From contig NZ_JABJVM010000003.1 of assembly GCF_013820765.1 (NCBI RefSeq), positions 186,001 to 250,000 on the forward strand: a stretch of 64,000 bases of DNA, in the 5' to 3' direction. The position numbers and the translations under genes are program-made. The notes under the pieces were generated by a model, which worked only from the letters and a program-made list of their open reading frames with translations, was not told the origin of the DNA and searched no databases. Below, piece by piece: positions 42,167-50,720 of the stretch. Positions within the stretch are counted from its first letter, which is position 1; each line of letters starts with the position of its first letter. Origin of the DNA: Paenilisteria rustica. Its GTDB lineage: Bacteria; Bacillota; Bacilli; Lactobacillales; Listeriaceae.

Positions 42167-44380
42167 TTACTCCACGTTCGTTTCCACAAAAGAACCACGA
42201 TAAATCTGTTCCCCGCTATCCACCGTGATCGTATCTGCCGTCTGTAAGCGAGCTAATTGCCCCTTACTATTCAGGTTGAAGCGGCTATAAATTTTAAAAT
42301 GGCCATCCTGTTCAATTTGTCCGGCACCCGAGCTTTGTGGCGTAATCACGCGTTGCGGGACCCCGTTGACAATCAGACGTAAGGTTTGCGATCCTGGCAA
42401 TGTTTGTCCCGTGATGTAGTCCGTACGCGCTTGTACCGGATCGAGTGAGGTTGGTCGGCTGGCGTCTTGCACGATTTGTCTGGTGATCAGATGTTCCGCA
42501 GTGTCTGGGCCAAAATCGACTTGGATTTTATCCCCACCACGAATGGGACGATTCGATAACCCATAGGACGTCACCAGTTTCCGCGCAGGTACCGTGTAAT
42601 AGCCTTGCGCATCGGTATCGACTTCGCGTTGCACAATACCATTCACGAGCACACGTACACGAGTTCGGCCGTCGATAACACGCCCGCTAATGGCTTGAAG
42701 TCCGGTTGTCACTGGGTTTAATTGCGGTGGAATACCGTCGACGATCGCCGCATGAACAGGAACGCCTTCTGTGCCCGTTGGATCACTAATGGTGACCACA
42801 TATGGCGTCCCAACAGGATACATGCCGATTGTTACATCAAAAGCCCCCGTGTCATCCGCCACGACTTGGTAGGTTTTCCCGTCGATAGCCACTTGGACAT
42901 GGTAATGTGGACTCGTTTTCCCGTGCAACGTATCTTGTAGCTCCGATACAGGCGTTAACGTTGGCGGTTTAGGAATGTCCAACACGTGAACCTTGGTCTG
43001 CACTTGATAACCAGGAATCACTTCACTCGTCAACGTGGTCATCCCACCTTTCGTCGCTTCAATCGGAATACTCGTCTGTGTGGGTTTCGTACTAGTTAGA
43101 ATCGCAGGGCTACTTGTCACTGTATTCCTTTGTTTCGCGAAGGGTACGTTGAAATATTTGTCTACTAACAAATCTCCGTAGCTATCTGTTTCCAAGGGCA
43201 CGCCATTGTAAGTCCACGTCATCGGCAATATGGTGTGCTCACCAATGGCTAATTCCGTTGTCTCGGTCGGCAATTGGGCGGCATACTGATTCGGTTGTCC
43301 TGGAATAAAATTGCCATCCCAGATGACATTTTGTAACGCAGGTAAGGCGTTAATCGAATCGGTCGTCGTAAACCAATTATTCGTGAGATCCAAGTGTGTC
43401 AAATGAGACAATGGAGCTAAGAAACTGGCATCTTGTAATCCTTGATTCTGGATGCGGAGGGACTCTAAGTGGGACAATGTCAAGATAGGACTGTAATCTA
43501 ATGGTTGCTCCGTATGGTACAGCGAGAGTGATTTTAATCGTGTTAAATGACGTAACGCCGAGATATCGGTTAGCGAATCATTGTCCTCAAATCTGTCCCC
43601 TAAATCTAGTGTTTCTAGTGCTATATTCTCAGCTAAGAAATTCAAGTCAGTCATTACATAGGCGTTCTTTACAGTGAGTTCCCGTAATTCGGTTAAGGAA
43701 GCAAAGGAAGGGAACCGGTAAGCTCCAGCGATAGGACCTAATTCCAGGGTCTCCAAGTGATGTAACTGGAGGATACGTGTCAAATTATCTCCTGTATAAC
43801 CATAAGATGATTTGAATTGACGCAAATTAACTGCATATTCTAATCCAGTAGTATCATCAACACCATTGACATCCAAGGTAGTGAGAGACGCCATCATTGA
43901 TTGTGTCACCGGAGTCCCTTCTTTCAGATGTAGGGCATCCGTGATGAAATAGTGCAGGTCCCTATCAGGTATTGTTACCACCGGATCTTCCGCGTTTTTT
44001 GTAGGAGGTGCTTCTACCTGCTTCTCTGTTTTTGGTTCAGATACTGCGGGGGATGATTTCTCTGCTTGGCGTGGTACTTCTGTGTTTGTTTCTGCCGCTA
44101 CGGCAGGAGAGGTCGGTGCCACGATGCTTGTTTTTTCTTCCGTGGCACTTTCGTCCTTAGCTGTTGAGATTTCTGCGGTTGCAGGTGCTGTTGTTTCCTC
44201 TGAATCTGTTGTTTCAGTTGACTCCATTGTCACCGAATCGGTTGGTGCTAAAGTTTCAGGATTCTCTTGTTCCTCCGTTGTTGCCACATCTGTCGGTGCC
44301 GCTGTTTCTTCGGATGCCCAAGTCATACTGGGGATAATCAAGGCAGTAATTAATACGGTGATACCTAGTTTCTTCTTCAT
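42167..44380 (-). CDS. Secreted internalin-like leucine-rich repeat protein
   Basis: 737 aa, ATG after GAGGAGAGAAACAG. The signal peptide cleaves near MTWAS. Residues about 25-135 are Thr/Glu/Ala-rich and low complexity. An LRR domain follows (about 140-395): LETLELG, LRELTVKN, LKSLSLYH, LESLRIQNQGL, LTHLDLTNNWF, about eight ~22-residue repeats of the internalin type. Ig-like domains come next, then two terminal domains with VRVLVNGIVQRE and LRLIVNGVPQRV, as in the 21321 and 24659 adhesins. No LPXTG, WxL or GW module. It is second in a two-gene minus-strand operon with the beta-helix gene. GC-richer than its surroundings. Confidence 0.82.
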   Translation of the reverse strand: MKKKLGITVLITALIIPSMTWASEETAAPTDVATTEEQENPETLAPTDSVTMESTETTDSEETTAPATAEISTAKDESATEEKTSIVAPTSPAVAAETNTEVPRQAEKSSPAVSEPKTEKQVEAPPTKNAEDPVVTIPDRDLHYFITDALHLKEGTPVTQSMMASLTTLDVNGVDDTTGLEYAVNLRQFKSSYGYTGDNLTRILQLHHLETLELGPIAGAYRFPSFASLTELRELTVKNAYVMTDLNFLAENIALETLDLGDRFEDNDSLTDISALRHLTRLKSLSLYHTEQPLDYSPILTLSHLESLRIQNQGLQDASFLAPLSHLTHLDLTNNWFTTTDSINALPALQNVIWDGNFIPGQPNQYAAQLPTETTELAIGEHTILPMTWTYNGVPLETDSYGDLLVDKYFNVPFAKQRNTVTSSPAILTSTKPTQTSIPIEATKGGMTTLTSEVIPGYQVQTKVHVLDIPKPPTLTPVSELQDTLHGKTSPHYHVQVAIDGKTYQVVADDTGAFDVTIGMYPVGTPYVVTISDPTGTEGVPVHAAIVDGIPPQLNPVTTGLQAISGRVIDGRTRVRVLVNGIVQREVDTDAQGYYTVPARKLVTSYGLSNRPIRGGDKIQVDFGPDTAEHLITRQIVQDASRPTSLDPVQARTDYITGQTLPGSQTLRLIVNGVPQRVITPQSSGAGQIEQDGHFKIYSRFNLNSKGQLARLQTADTITVDSGEQIYRGSFVETNVE

Positions 44381-44401
44381 CTGTTTCTCTCCTCATCGTC
44401 T

Positions 44402-46228
44402 CTATTTTTCGTTCGTCAGCAGGGGTTTCCCGCTCTCCATTTCATAATAGGAGCGTTCGTCTGGTAACAGGTTAGGTTCCTTCTCTAAATAATCCCAAGC
44501 TGGCATGCTCTCCAATGGCTGCGTTAGGATGGTTGGTAGCGTATCGGTTTGGAGCGCATTGGACGTGCTCTCGGCTTCTTGCAAAATCGCTTGGAAAGAA
44601 GTACTAACTTCTAGTGTATTGTCTCGCACATTCGTACCTGCATCCGTGGGTTTATCTGGGATGGCGTACGTATTCGAGTCTTCCCCATTATTATGCGAGC
44701 CTCGAATGCCAATATCCGCAGTTTTACCTGTTCCTGTATTATCTATCATGCCTGAGATAGTATTCCCTGACATATTGGTTTTTTTATTGGAACTCATGAA
44801 AACAAGGCCATTCATCTCGGACTTGGTTACGGTATTACGGATAATGTTCGCTGCTTTCGTCACATGAATACTGATCCCGCCGCGAGAAGGGATGGTGGTT
44901 TTAATGGCATTGACATGATTATCATCAATGGTAAGCCCTACTAAAAAGCCGAGGGTACTCGGATTCTTTAGTAAATCCTGATACTTGGTGCCTGTTGCCA
45001 CAATCCCGCGTTCCGACGTTTTCTTGCTTTGGTTGTAGATTGTGCCATCTGTGTCTTGGTTAATAAAATTGTTCGTAATAAAAATGTCTTTGGGCGGATA
45101 GGCGGCGATCAGGTTCTCCGTCCCCTCCTCTGGATAATCCATCCCACCGACGACAATTGGAAATCGCACCCCAAACAGGTGGTTGGATTTGAAATTAATA
45201 TCATAGCCTGAATGGGTGTCGAGTCCTTCCCATGTCGGGATATTCATGATGGTACTATTCGTTACGGTGTCATGTTGACTGCGATAATAGCCTTGCGTAT
45301 ACGCTGTTGTGCTCTGCGCGGCCTTTCCTTCTGTCGTCGTTGGGAATCGACTCGGGTCGTCCTCTGCCAATTGATCCGCATCGGTGGTTCCTTTCTTCCA
45401 GCTAAACGCCATGCCATAAGCTTGTTGTCCTGAAACCCCGACACCATCCACGAGTGTCCAATCGACATCTACGTTATTTGCAGAATACCCTGCAATCCCT
45501 GCGTAGCCGAGGTTTTCCAGTCGGTTCGTTTCTTTTCCTGCTACTCTAGAATTTCCTTTGATTTTGATATTATCCACAAACTCCATATAAATCCCTGTCC
45601 CACCCATATTCCGAATCGTCATATCTTGAATGGTCACATCATGCTTGCGTCCCCAACCGACATAATATTTGGGGGAAGTAGGACTGGTTGGATCAGGTAG
45701 CTTGGTTAAGGGATGCAACACAATCCCACGCTGATAGATATCCAATTGTTTACTAGCGGGATCCCACTGGCCGTCCAAGGTCAGTTTCTGAATCGTCGTT
45801 GGTGCCTCTTTTGTTCCACTAGCCGCGGTGAGCATCGCCTTTTCTTCCGGTTTTGTTTGTGGCGCCAACTGGATGGTAGTGAGATTGTTCCCGTCGTCGG
45901 TCGTTCCCTCTAGGATAAGCGATTTGTTGACGTTTAATCGATGGGCTAGCGTATAAGTGCCTGGAGACAAATGGACGCGTGTATAGCCGTTTTCCGTTGC
46001 AATGTCCATGCTCCCATCTACCGCTATCGATAGGGCCTCTGGACTCAAATCTTCTGGACTAGCATGGTTTATTTTATCAATAATGTAGGTCCTTTCAAGT
46101 GTATCTCCGGTGTAGTAGGTAATTGTTGCGGGTTCTGCTGCATAAACTGGTGCGCTAGAGAGCATGACGCCAAGAGAAATGGCGCAACCTCCCATTATGT
46201 AGATTCCCCATTTAAGTATGTGTGGCAT
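44402..46228 (-). CDS. Secreted right-handed parallel beta-helix protein 1
   Basis: 608 aa. The ATG at 46228 has AAAGGGAGCAG at good spacing; the frame is open six codons further. Signal peptide WGIYIMGGCAISLGVML cleaving near VYAAE. The body is a pectate-lyase-superfamily fold: VHLSPGTYTLAHRLNVNKSL followed by repeated short strands with Asn/Gly turns (DVTIQDMTIRNMGGTGIYM, NTISGMIDNTG). Homologous in layout to the 59631 product. Such proteins bind or cleave polysaccharide; catalytic residues are not obvious. Co-transcribed with the LRR gene (21-nt gap). GC-richer than the flanks. Confidence 0.78.
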   Translation of the reverse strand: MPHILKWGIYIMGGCAISLGVMLSSAPVYAAEPATITYYTGDTLERTYIIDKINHASPEDLSPEALSIAVDGSMDIATENGYTRVHLSPGTYTLAHRLNVNKSLILEGTTDDGNNLTTIQLAPQTKPEEKAMLTAASGTKEAPTTIQKLTLDGQWDPASKQLDIYQRGIVLHPLTKLPDPTSPTSPKYYVGWGRKHDVTIQDMTIRNMGGTGIYMEFVDNIKIKGNSRVAGKETNRLENLGYAGIAGYSANNVDVDWTLVDGVGVSGQQAYGMAFSWKKGTTDADQLAEDDPSRFPTTTEGKAAQSTTAYTQGYYRSQHDTVTNSTIMNIPTWEGLDTHSGYDINFKSNHLFGVRFPIVVGGMDYPEEGTENLIAAYPPKDIFITNNFINQDTDGTIYNQSKKTSERGIVATGTKYQDLLKNPSTLGFLVGLTIDDNHVNAIKTTIPSRGGISIHVTKAANIIRNTVTKSEMNGLVFMSSNKKTNMSGNTISGMIDNTGTGKTADIGIRGSHNNGEDSNTYAIPDKPTDAGTNVRDNTLEVSTSFQAILQEAESTSNALQTDTLPTILTQPLESMPAWDYLEKEPNLLPDERSYYEMESGKPLLTNEK

Positions 46229-46271
46229 ATGACTGCTCCCTTTCATCTGTTATTCTCTTGTAGTGAACACC

Positions 46272-46277
46272 ATTATA
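46272..46277 (-). promoter_or_regulatory. Likely -10 box of the beta-helix/LRR operon
   Basis: TATAAT on the minus strand about 45 nt before the start; the -35 region 18 nt upstream (TTTCGT) is a poor match. It is the only good -10 in the 46229-46386 gap. Confidence 0.4.
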
Positions 46278-46386
46278 CTCCTTTCTATAAAGTAGACGAA
46301 ACAGCTAGTATAGCAGGTTCGAGGAGGACTTTTTTTGACTGGTACGCCTTTTTCCCCTTATTTTATGATGATTTTGTGACAATTAG

Positions 46387-46731
46387 CATCTGAAGGTTGA
46401 GTTCCAGCAATACATTATCGCGCTAGCCATGATTGTGGTTCTATTTATGCTCGTCAACAATCGCGAGACTTTGCTAACAAAATGGGGTGACAACTCGCTA
46501 GTTATATTTGTACTGCATCCTCTGTTTTTCTTCATAATTCGAATGTATACTTTGGAATTCGCAGATTGGAACATCTTTGTAAAACTGGCTTTTGTAATCT
46601 TTATTTCAATAGTTGCATGCAGTTCGCTAGTCGCCGTGAGTGGCTATATCCGGTGGTTGCTGTATCCACTAGAAAGCCTTTTGAAACTTCAACAAAGTAG
46701 AGAAAAAGAAATGCTAGAGGAAGAAGCTTGA
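46387..46731 (+). pseudogene. C-terminal remnant of a membrane acyltransferase (acyltransferase_3 type)
   Basis: The frame is open from 46387 without a start-plus-RBS. It encodes VEFQQYIIALAMIVVLFMLV, then TKWGDNSLVIFVLHPLFFF and two more hydrophobic segments with a charged tail. Gly-Asp-Asn-Ser-Leu with a following His is how the last helices of fucose 4-O-acetylase-like enzymes look. The N-terminal two thirds are missing, so this is a 5'-truncated gene. It lies next to the GC-richer island, whose arrival may have caused the truncation. Confidence 0.65.
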
Positions 46732-46783
46732 GTTTAAACGACTGCATACGTATGCTACAAACCTTGAATTGCCAACTATTTGC

Positions 46784-46820
46784 GATTTTGTTGAGACTGT
46801 AATTACAGTCCCAACAAAAT
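46784..46820. terminator. Long inverted repeat, bidirectional terminator
   Basis: ATTTTGTTGAGACTGT and ACAGTCCCAACAAAAT form a nearly perfect stem. It overlaps the stop codon of the minus-strand 107-aa gene and follows the acyltransferase remnant, with A/T runs at both ends. Confidence 0.65.
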
Positions 46821-47126
46821 TGTCCAATCACGTAGGAACGCTTCTCTAGCTTCTGGATTACGATACAAATCACCGACAAACCGATATGAACTCAACTTAT
46901 CCCGCATCTTTGTGTCCTGATAAAGCGCCTCTTTATACAGCGGTTGCTCATAATAATCCGCGAACCACTCCTCTTTTAAAAGCTTCTTAATCATGCGCCG
47001 GGCCCTTTTTTCCTTCGTGTCTCTAAATAAAAAAGTATCGCCAAGAATCGGAAATAATTCAAGCAAAAACTGAAACATCCGCTTCACCAACTTTCTCTGT
47101 ATACGTCTATTGTACTGCAACCTCAT
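46803..47126 (-). CDS. Small basic hypothetical protein
   Basis: Up to 107 aa; an internal ATG at residue 17 (MFQFLLELFPILGDTF) is an equally plausible start. It is rich in Lys/Arg and aromatic residues (KEKRARRMIKKLLKEEWF, YRNPEAREAFLRDW), helical, with no signal peptide or motif I recognise. Its end overlaps a terminator hairpin. Its coding character is supported by composition and lack of a competing frame, not by homology. Confidence 0.5.
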   Translation of the reverse strand: MRLQYNRRIQRKLVKRMFQFLLELFPILGDTFLFRDTKEKRARRMIKKLLKEEWFADYYEQPLYKEALYQDTKMRDKLSSYRFVGDLYRNPEAREAFLRDWTILLGL

Positions 47127-47365
47127 AAATTGGTATAGCCTTATTTAACATGTGATTTTATGAGGTGGAGTAACGTATGAAAAAGTACATTTATGACATA
47201 TAACCCTGCGAATATACACATATTTTCACAAACTTGGGATATTTTTTGTATCTTCTCCATATTTACCCGACGATTCAGCCTATTTGTAATTAAAAATACA
47301 AACATATCAATATCCTTTATCTATCAATGCTTACAAAGAAAAATAAAAATTATAAGCGTTCTTCT
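47127..47365. other. Gene-free AT-rich stretch
   Basis: Upstream of the permease promoter. The frame open at 47193-47429 has no ribosome binding site and poor codon use. TTTGTAATTAAAAATACAAA at 47282-47301 is a loose inverted repeat. Nothing else is supported. Confidence 0.4.
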
Positions 47366-47419
47366 TTGGCGAATGGGTAAACTCTGTGGTACAATAAAAT
47401 CTAATGATAGCGTTTACAT
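47366..47419 (+). promoter_or_regulatory. cycA promoter with CcpA cre site
   Basis: TTGGCG (47366-47371), 18 nt, TACAAT (47390-47395). ATGATAGCGTTTACAT at 47404-47419 fits the cre consensus WTGNNARCGNWWWCAW at every position and would cover the start of transcription, the usual repressing position. A second weaker -10 (TATGAT) lies at 47460. Carbon catabolite repression of the permease is predicted. Confidence 0.6.
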
Positions 47420-47561
47420 TGTGAAGTAAAAAAGTATGGTGTTTAGGTTTATTTTGCGGTATGATAGAAGAATAATCTTGAAAGACATTGTTTCACAGAG
47501 GCTCGAGATGTTGCCTGATTGGTAAGGGTTTCGTCTGGCCAATAATAAGGGGGAAATACAT

Positions 47562-48944
47562 ATGTCAGAAGAACGAACATTAGAGAGAGGCTTAAAAAAT
47601 CGCCATGTGCAGTTGATAGCGATTGGGGGCGCGATTGGAACTGGTTTGTTTCTTGGTTCAGGAAAGTCGATTCATTTAGCTGGTCCGTCGATTTTATTTG
47701 CTTACACGATTACAGGGATTATCTGTTTTTTGATTATGCGAGCGCTTGGTGAATTATTACTATCGAATTTGAATTATCATTCTTTTGTTGATTTTGTTTT
47801 TGATTATCTCGGCAATGGAGCCGCATTCGTCACAGGTTGGACGTATTGGTTCTGTTGGATTTCGATTGCGATGGCGGATTTGACGGCTGTCGGTCTGTAT
47901 ACCCAATTCTGGTTTCCGAATGTGGCGCAATGGGTTCCAGGGTTAATCGCGTTAGTTATTTTGCTCCTGATGAACCTTGCAACCGTGAAGCTATTCGGTG
48001 AAATGGAGTTTTGGTTCGCGTTAATTAAGGTTATCGCAATTTTAGCCCTGATTATCGTTGGTACATTTATGATTATCAAAGGATTTTCAACGGATGCTGG
48101 CACGTCAAGTTTTACGAACCTATGGAGTCACGGTGGTTGGTTCCCTAATGGTGCAAGCGGCTTTATCCTGTCGTTCCAGATGGTCGTATTCGCCTTTGTG
48201 GGCATTGAGCTCGTCGGTCTGATGGCTGGTGAGACAAAAGATCCTGAGAAAGTTATTCCAAAAGCGATCAACAACATTCCAATTCGGATTATTATCTTCT
48301 ATATTGGTGCGTTAATCGTGATTATGAGTATTTATCCATGGAATGATATTAACCCAGCGCAAAGCCCGTTCGTGCAAGTTTTCGCGGCGCTTGGAATTGC
48401 AGCAGCAGCGGCTATCGTTAACTTCGTCGTTCTAACTTCGGCGGCATCTGCGTGTAATAGTGCGGTTTTCAGTACGAGTCGGATGGTTTACTCGCTAGCT
48501 AAGGAAAAAAATGCACCATACCCAATGACAAAATTAACATCGCATAAAGTTCCAGCAAATGCGCTATTCTTCTCGACAATCGTTATCTTGATTGCAGTTA
48601 TTCTGAACTACGTGATGCCAGAAGGTGTGTTCACGTTAATCACGAGTATTTCGACAGTATGTTTCTTGTTTATTTGGGGAATCACGGTTATCTGTCATTT
48701 GAAATATCGCAAAACACGCCCAGAACTTGCGGCGAAAAGTAAGTTCAAAATGCCGTTATATCCAGTTGCGAACTATGTTATTCTCGCGTTCCTTGCGTTC
48801 ATTCTAGTTGTCCTAGCATTAGCAGAGGATACACGTGTGGCACTGTTTGTAACACCAGTTTGGTTCGTACTTCTGATTGGGATTTACTTTATTCGCAAAT
48901 CCAGAACACAGAAGCAAGAACAGAACGCAACAGATCTTGATTAA
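47562..48944 (+). CDS. cycA: D-serine/D-alanine/glycine permease (APC family, CycA)
   Basis: 460 aa, 12 hydrophobic helices. The opening RGLKNRHVQLIAIGGAIGTG and GWTYWFCWISIAMAD, ATVKLFGEMEFWFA, AFVGIELVGLMAGETKDPEK and LTSAASACNSAVFSTSRM closely follow E. coli CycA. It is a proton symporter importing glycine, D-alanine and D-serine, relevant to cell-wall D-amino acids. ATG after AAGGGGGAAATACAT. Monocistronic with its own terminator, and a perfect cre site overlaps its promoter. Confidence 0.85.
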   Translation: MSEERTLERGLKNRHVQLIAIGGAIGTGLFLGSGKSIHLAGPSILFAYTITGIICFLIMRALGELLLSNLNYHSFVDFVFDYLGNGAAFVTGWTYWFCWISIAMADLTAVGLYTQFWFPNVAQWVPGLIALVILLLMNLATVKLFGEMEFWFALIKVIAILALIIVGTFMIIKGFSTDAGTSSFTNLWSHGGWFPNGASGFILSFQMVVFAFVGIELVGLMAGETKDPEKVIPKAINNIPIRIIIFYIGALIVIMSIYPWNDINPAQSPFVQVFAALGIAAAAAIVNFVVLTSAASACNSAVFSTSRMVYSLAKEKNAPYPMTKLTSHKVPANALFFSTIVILIAVILNYVMPEGVFTLITSISTVCFLFIWGITVICHLKYRKTRPELAAKSKFKMPLYPVANYVILAFLAFILVVLALAEDTRVALFVTPVWFVLLIGIYFIRKSRTQKQEQNATDLD

Positions 48945-48959
48945 TAAGACTTAATATCG

Positions 48960-48994
48960 AAAAACTGAGACCTTCCGCGGGTTTCAGTTTTTTT
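48960..48994 (+). terminator. Terminator of cycA
   Basis: AAAACTGAGACC pairs with GGGTTTCAGTTTT around TTCCGC, followed by more T. Confidence 0.85.
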
Positions 48995-49093
48995 GTGCTT
49001 TCCTTACAAATTTGTTTTGTTTGTCACGTACATCGAGGGATTCCGCGCGAGTTAAAGTGTATACTTAGAAAAAATGATAACGGAGGAAACAAC

Positions 49094-50647
49094 ATGAAAA
49101 AAGGCATTATTATCGGTAGCACAATGGTGGTATTAATTTTGGGAATTGGAGTTACGTATTGGTTAATGAATATCGAGGACGCTACAAAACCAGGGGAGGC
49201 TATTATGTACGAACAGAATCGTGTGTTAGATCCAGTGAATAAACAATTAAAAACAGTGGATATCAGTACGCTAGAATCAAAGGAAAAGTTAGTGGTGGGT
49301 GCGGATATACAACAAATCCAACAGCTGGTCGCGACAAATAAGTTGAGTTATGAGGAACTGGTTGGCATCTATTTAAACCGAATTAAAAAATATGATAAGA
49401 ACGGGCCCAAGTTAAATGCGATTACAGAAATTAATCCGGACGTCTTAGATGAAGCGAGAGAGCTTGATAAAAATCCGACTGTGAATAAAGATGCACTTTA
49501 CGGGATGCCGGTTTTATTGAAAGATAATATAGGGACGGAAAAGATGGCAACAAGTGCTGGTGCGGTTGCATTGCAGGATTGGGTGATTGGAAAAGATGCT
49601 ACAATAGTAAAAAACTTGAAGGCTAGCGGCGCATTAATACTCGGAAAAACGAATATGTCAGAATGGGCGAATTATATGGACGTCAGTATGCCAAGCGGTT
49701 ATTCTGGGAAAATAGGACAGGATAAAAACCCGTACCTTGAGGCGACACCATCTGGATCAAGCGCGGGTTCGGCAACAGCGGTAACTAGTGATTTTGCCAC
49801 GGTTACCATCGGGACAGAGACGAATGGTTCCATCATTTCACCAGCGCTAGCTCAGTCAGCAGTAGGATTTAAACCTAGTCATGGCGCTGTTAGTGGCGAG
49901 TTGGTGATTCCGCTTTCTAGACATTTTGACACACCAGGCCCGATAACAAGAACAGTAGAAGACGCCTATTTGACGACAAGTGCTTTGATGGGACGAACGA
50001 AAAAAGCGAAACTATCTAAGGACGCATTAAAAGGGAAACGAATCGGCATATTATTCGAGGCTGACGACGCTATTTCCAAAAAAATCGTGTCAGATTTGGA
50101 AAAAGCAGGCGCCAAAGTTATGAAAAGTAAAGGATTAGAGGAAAGCCAGCAAGATTATGAAGCGTTTGATGAGATACTTCAAGCCGATTTTAAACATGAT
50201 TTGAATCAATTTTTGAAGGAGAATCAGGCGCCAATGAAAGATTTAGCGGCCATCATTGCATTTAATAAATCGGATAAGACGCGGAATATGAAGTATGGTC
50301 AAGGAAATTTGGAGAATGCTGAGAAAAATCAAGCAACCGCAGCGGCTATAGACGTACGCGCCAAAGAATTAATCAAAAAGTCTAGCCAGCATATCGAGTC
50401 ATTGTTGGCCGCGAATAGTTTAGACGCATTGGTTGCCATCGATGATAATAATTTATTCTTAGTTCCAATCGCAGGAAATCCGGAGCTGACAATCCCAGCT
50501 GGGTATGATGACAATGGACAACCCGTGGGCATGACGTTTGTTGTGCGTAATAAAGCAGATGAAACGATCTTCGCGATGGGCTATGCCTACGAGCAAGCTT
50601 CAAAAAATCGTAAAGGTCCGATACTACCAGGAAACGATTCGAAATAA
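49094..50647 (+). CDS. Membrane-anchored amidase-signature enzyme 1
   Basis: 517 aa from the ATG at 49094 after AACGGAGGAAACAAC; the open frame before it is not used. An N-terminal uncleaved signal-anchor (GIIIGSTMVVLILGIGVTYW) places the enzyme outside. The amidase-signature triad is complete: Lys in VLLKDNIGTEK, cis-Ser in PSGSSAGS, nucleophile Ser in GTETNGSI. It hydrolyses an amide bond; closest in style to peptide amidases. A paralogue follows 73 nt downstream in the same direction. Confidence 0.85.
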   Translation: MKKGIIIGSTMVVLILGIGVTYWLMNIEDATKPGEAIMYEQNRVLDPVNKQLKTVDISTLESKEKLVVGADIQQIQQLVATNKLSYEELVGIYLNRIKKYDKNGPKLNAITEINPDVLDEARELDKNPTVNKDALYGMPVLLKDNIGTEKMATSAGAVALQDWVIGKDATIVKNLKASGALILGKTNMSEWANYMDVSMPSGYSGKIGQDKNPYLEATPSGSSAGSATAVTSDFATVTIGTETNGSIISPALAQSAVGFKPSHGAVSGELVIPLSRHFDTPGPITRTVEDAYLTTSALMGRTKKAKLSKDALKGKRIGILFEADDAISKKIVSDLEKAGAKVMKSKGLEESQQDYEAFDEILQADFKHDLNQFLKENQAPMKDLAAIIAFNKSDKTRNMKYGQGNLENAEKNQATAAAIDVRAKELIKKSSQHIESLLAANSLDALVAIDDNNLFLVPIAGNPELTIPAGYDDNGQPVGMTFVVRNKADETIFAMGYAYEQASKNRKGPILPGNDSK

Positions 50648-50720
50648 AAAAGAAACATCTCTAAATCAAGATTTTACAGCAAAAAGTAACTTCAAAAGGA
50701 ACATCTAGGAGGATATCATA

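Noticed and set aside
44402-46228. Phage tail-spike interpretation of the beta-helix protein
   Set aside because: It has a Sec signal peptide and an LRR-protein partner, and no phage structural genes are nearby.
46064-46393. Plus-strand open frame before the acyltransferase remnant
   Set aside because: Mostly antisense to the beta-helix gene. Its tail (TFFDWYAFFPLFYDD) might be more acyltransferase debris, but there is no support beyond composition.
47193-47429. Open frame in the cycA upstream region
   Set aside because: No ribosome binding site; it covers the promoter and cre site.
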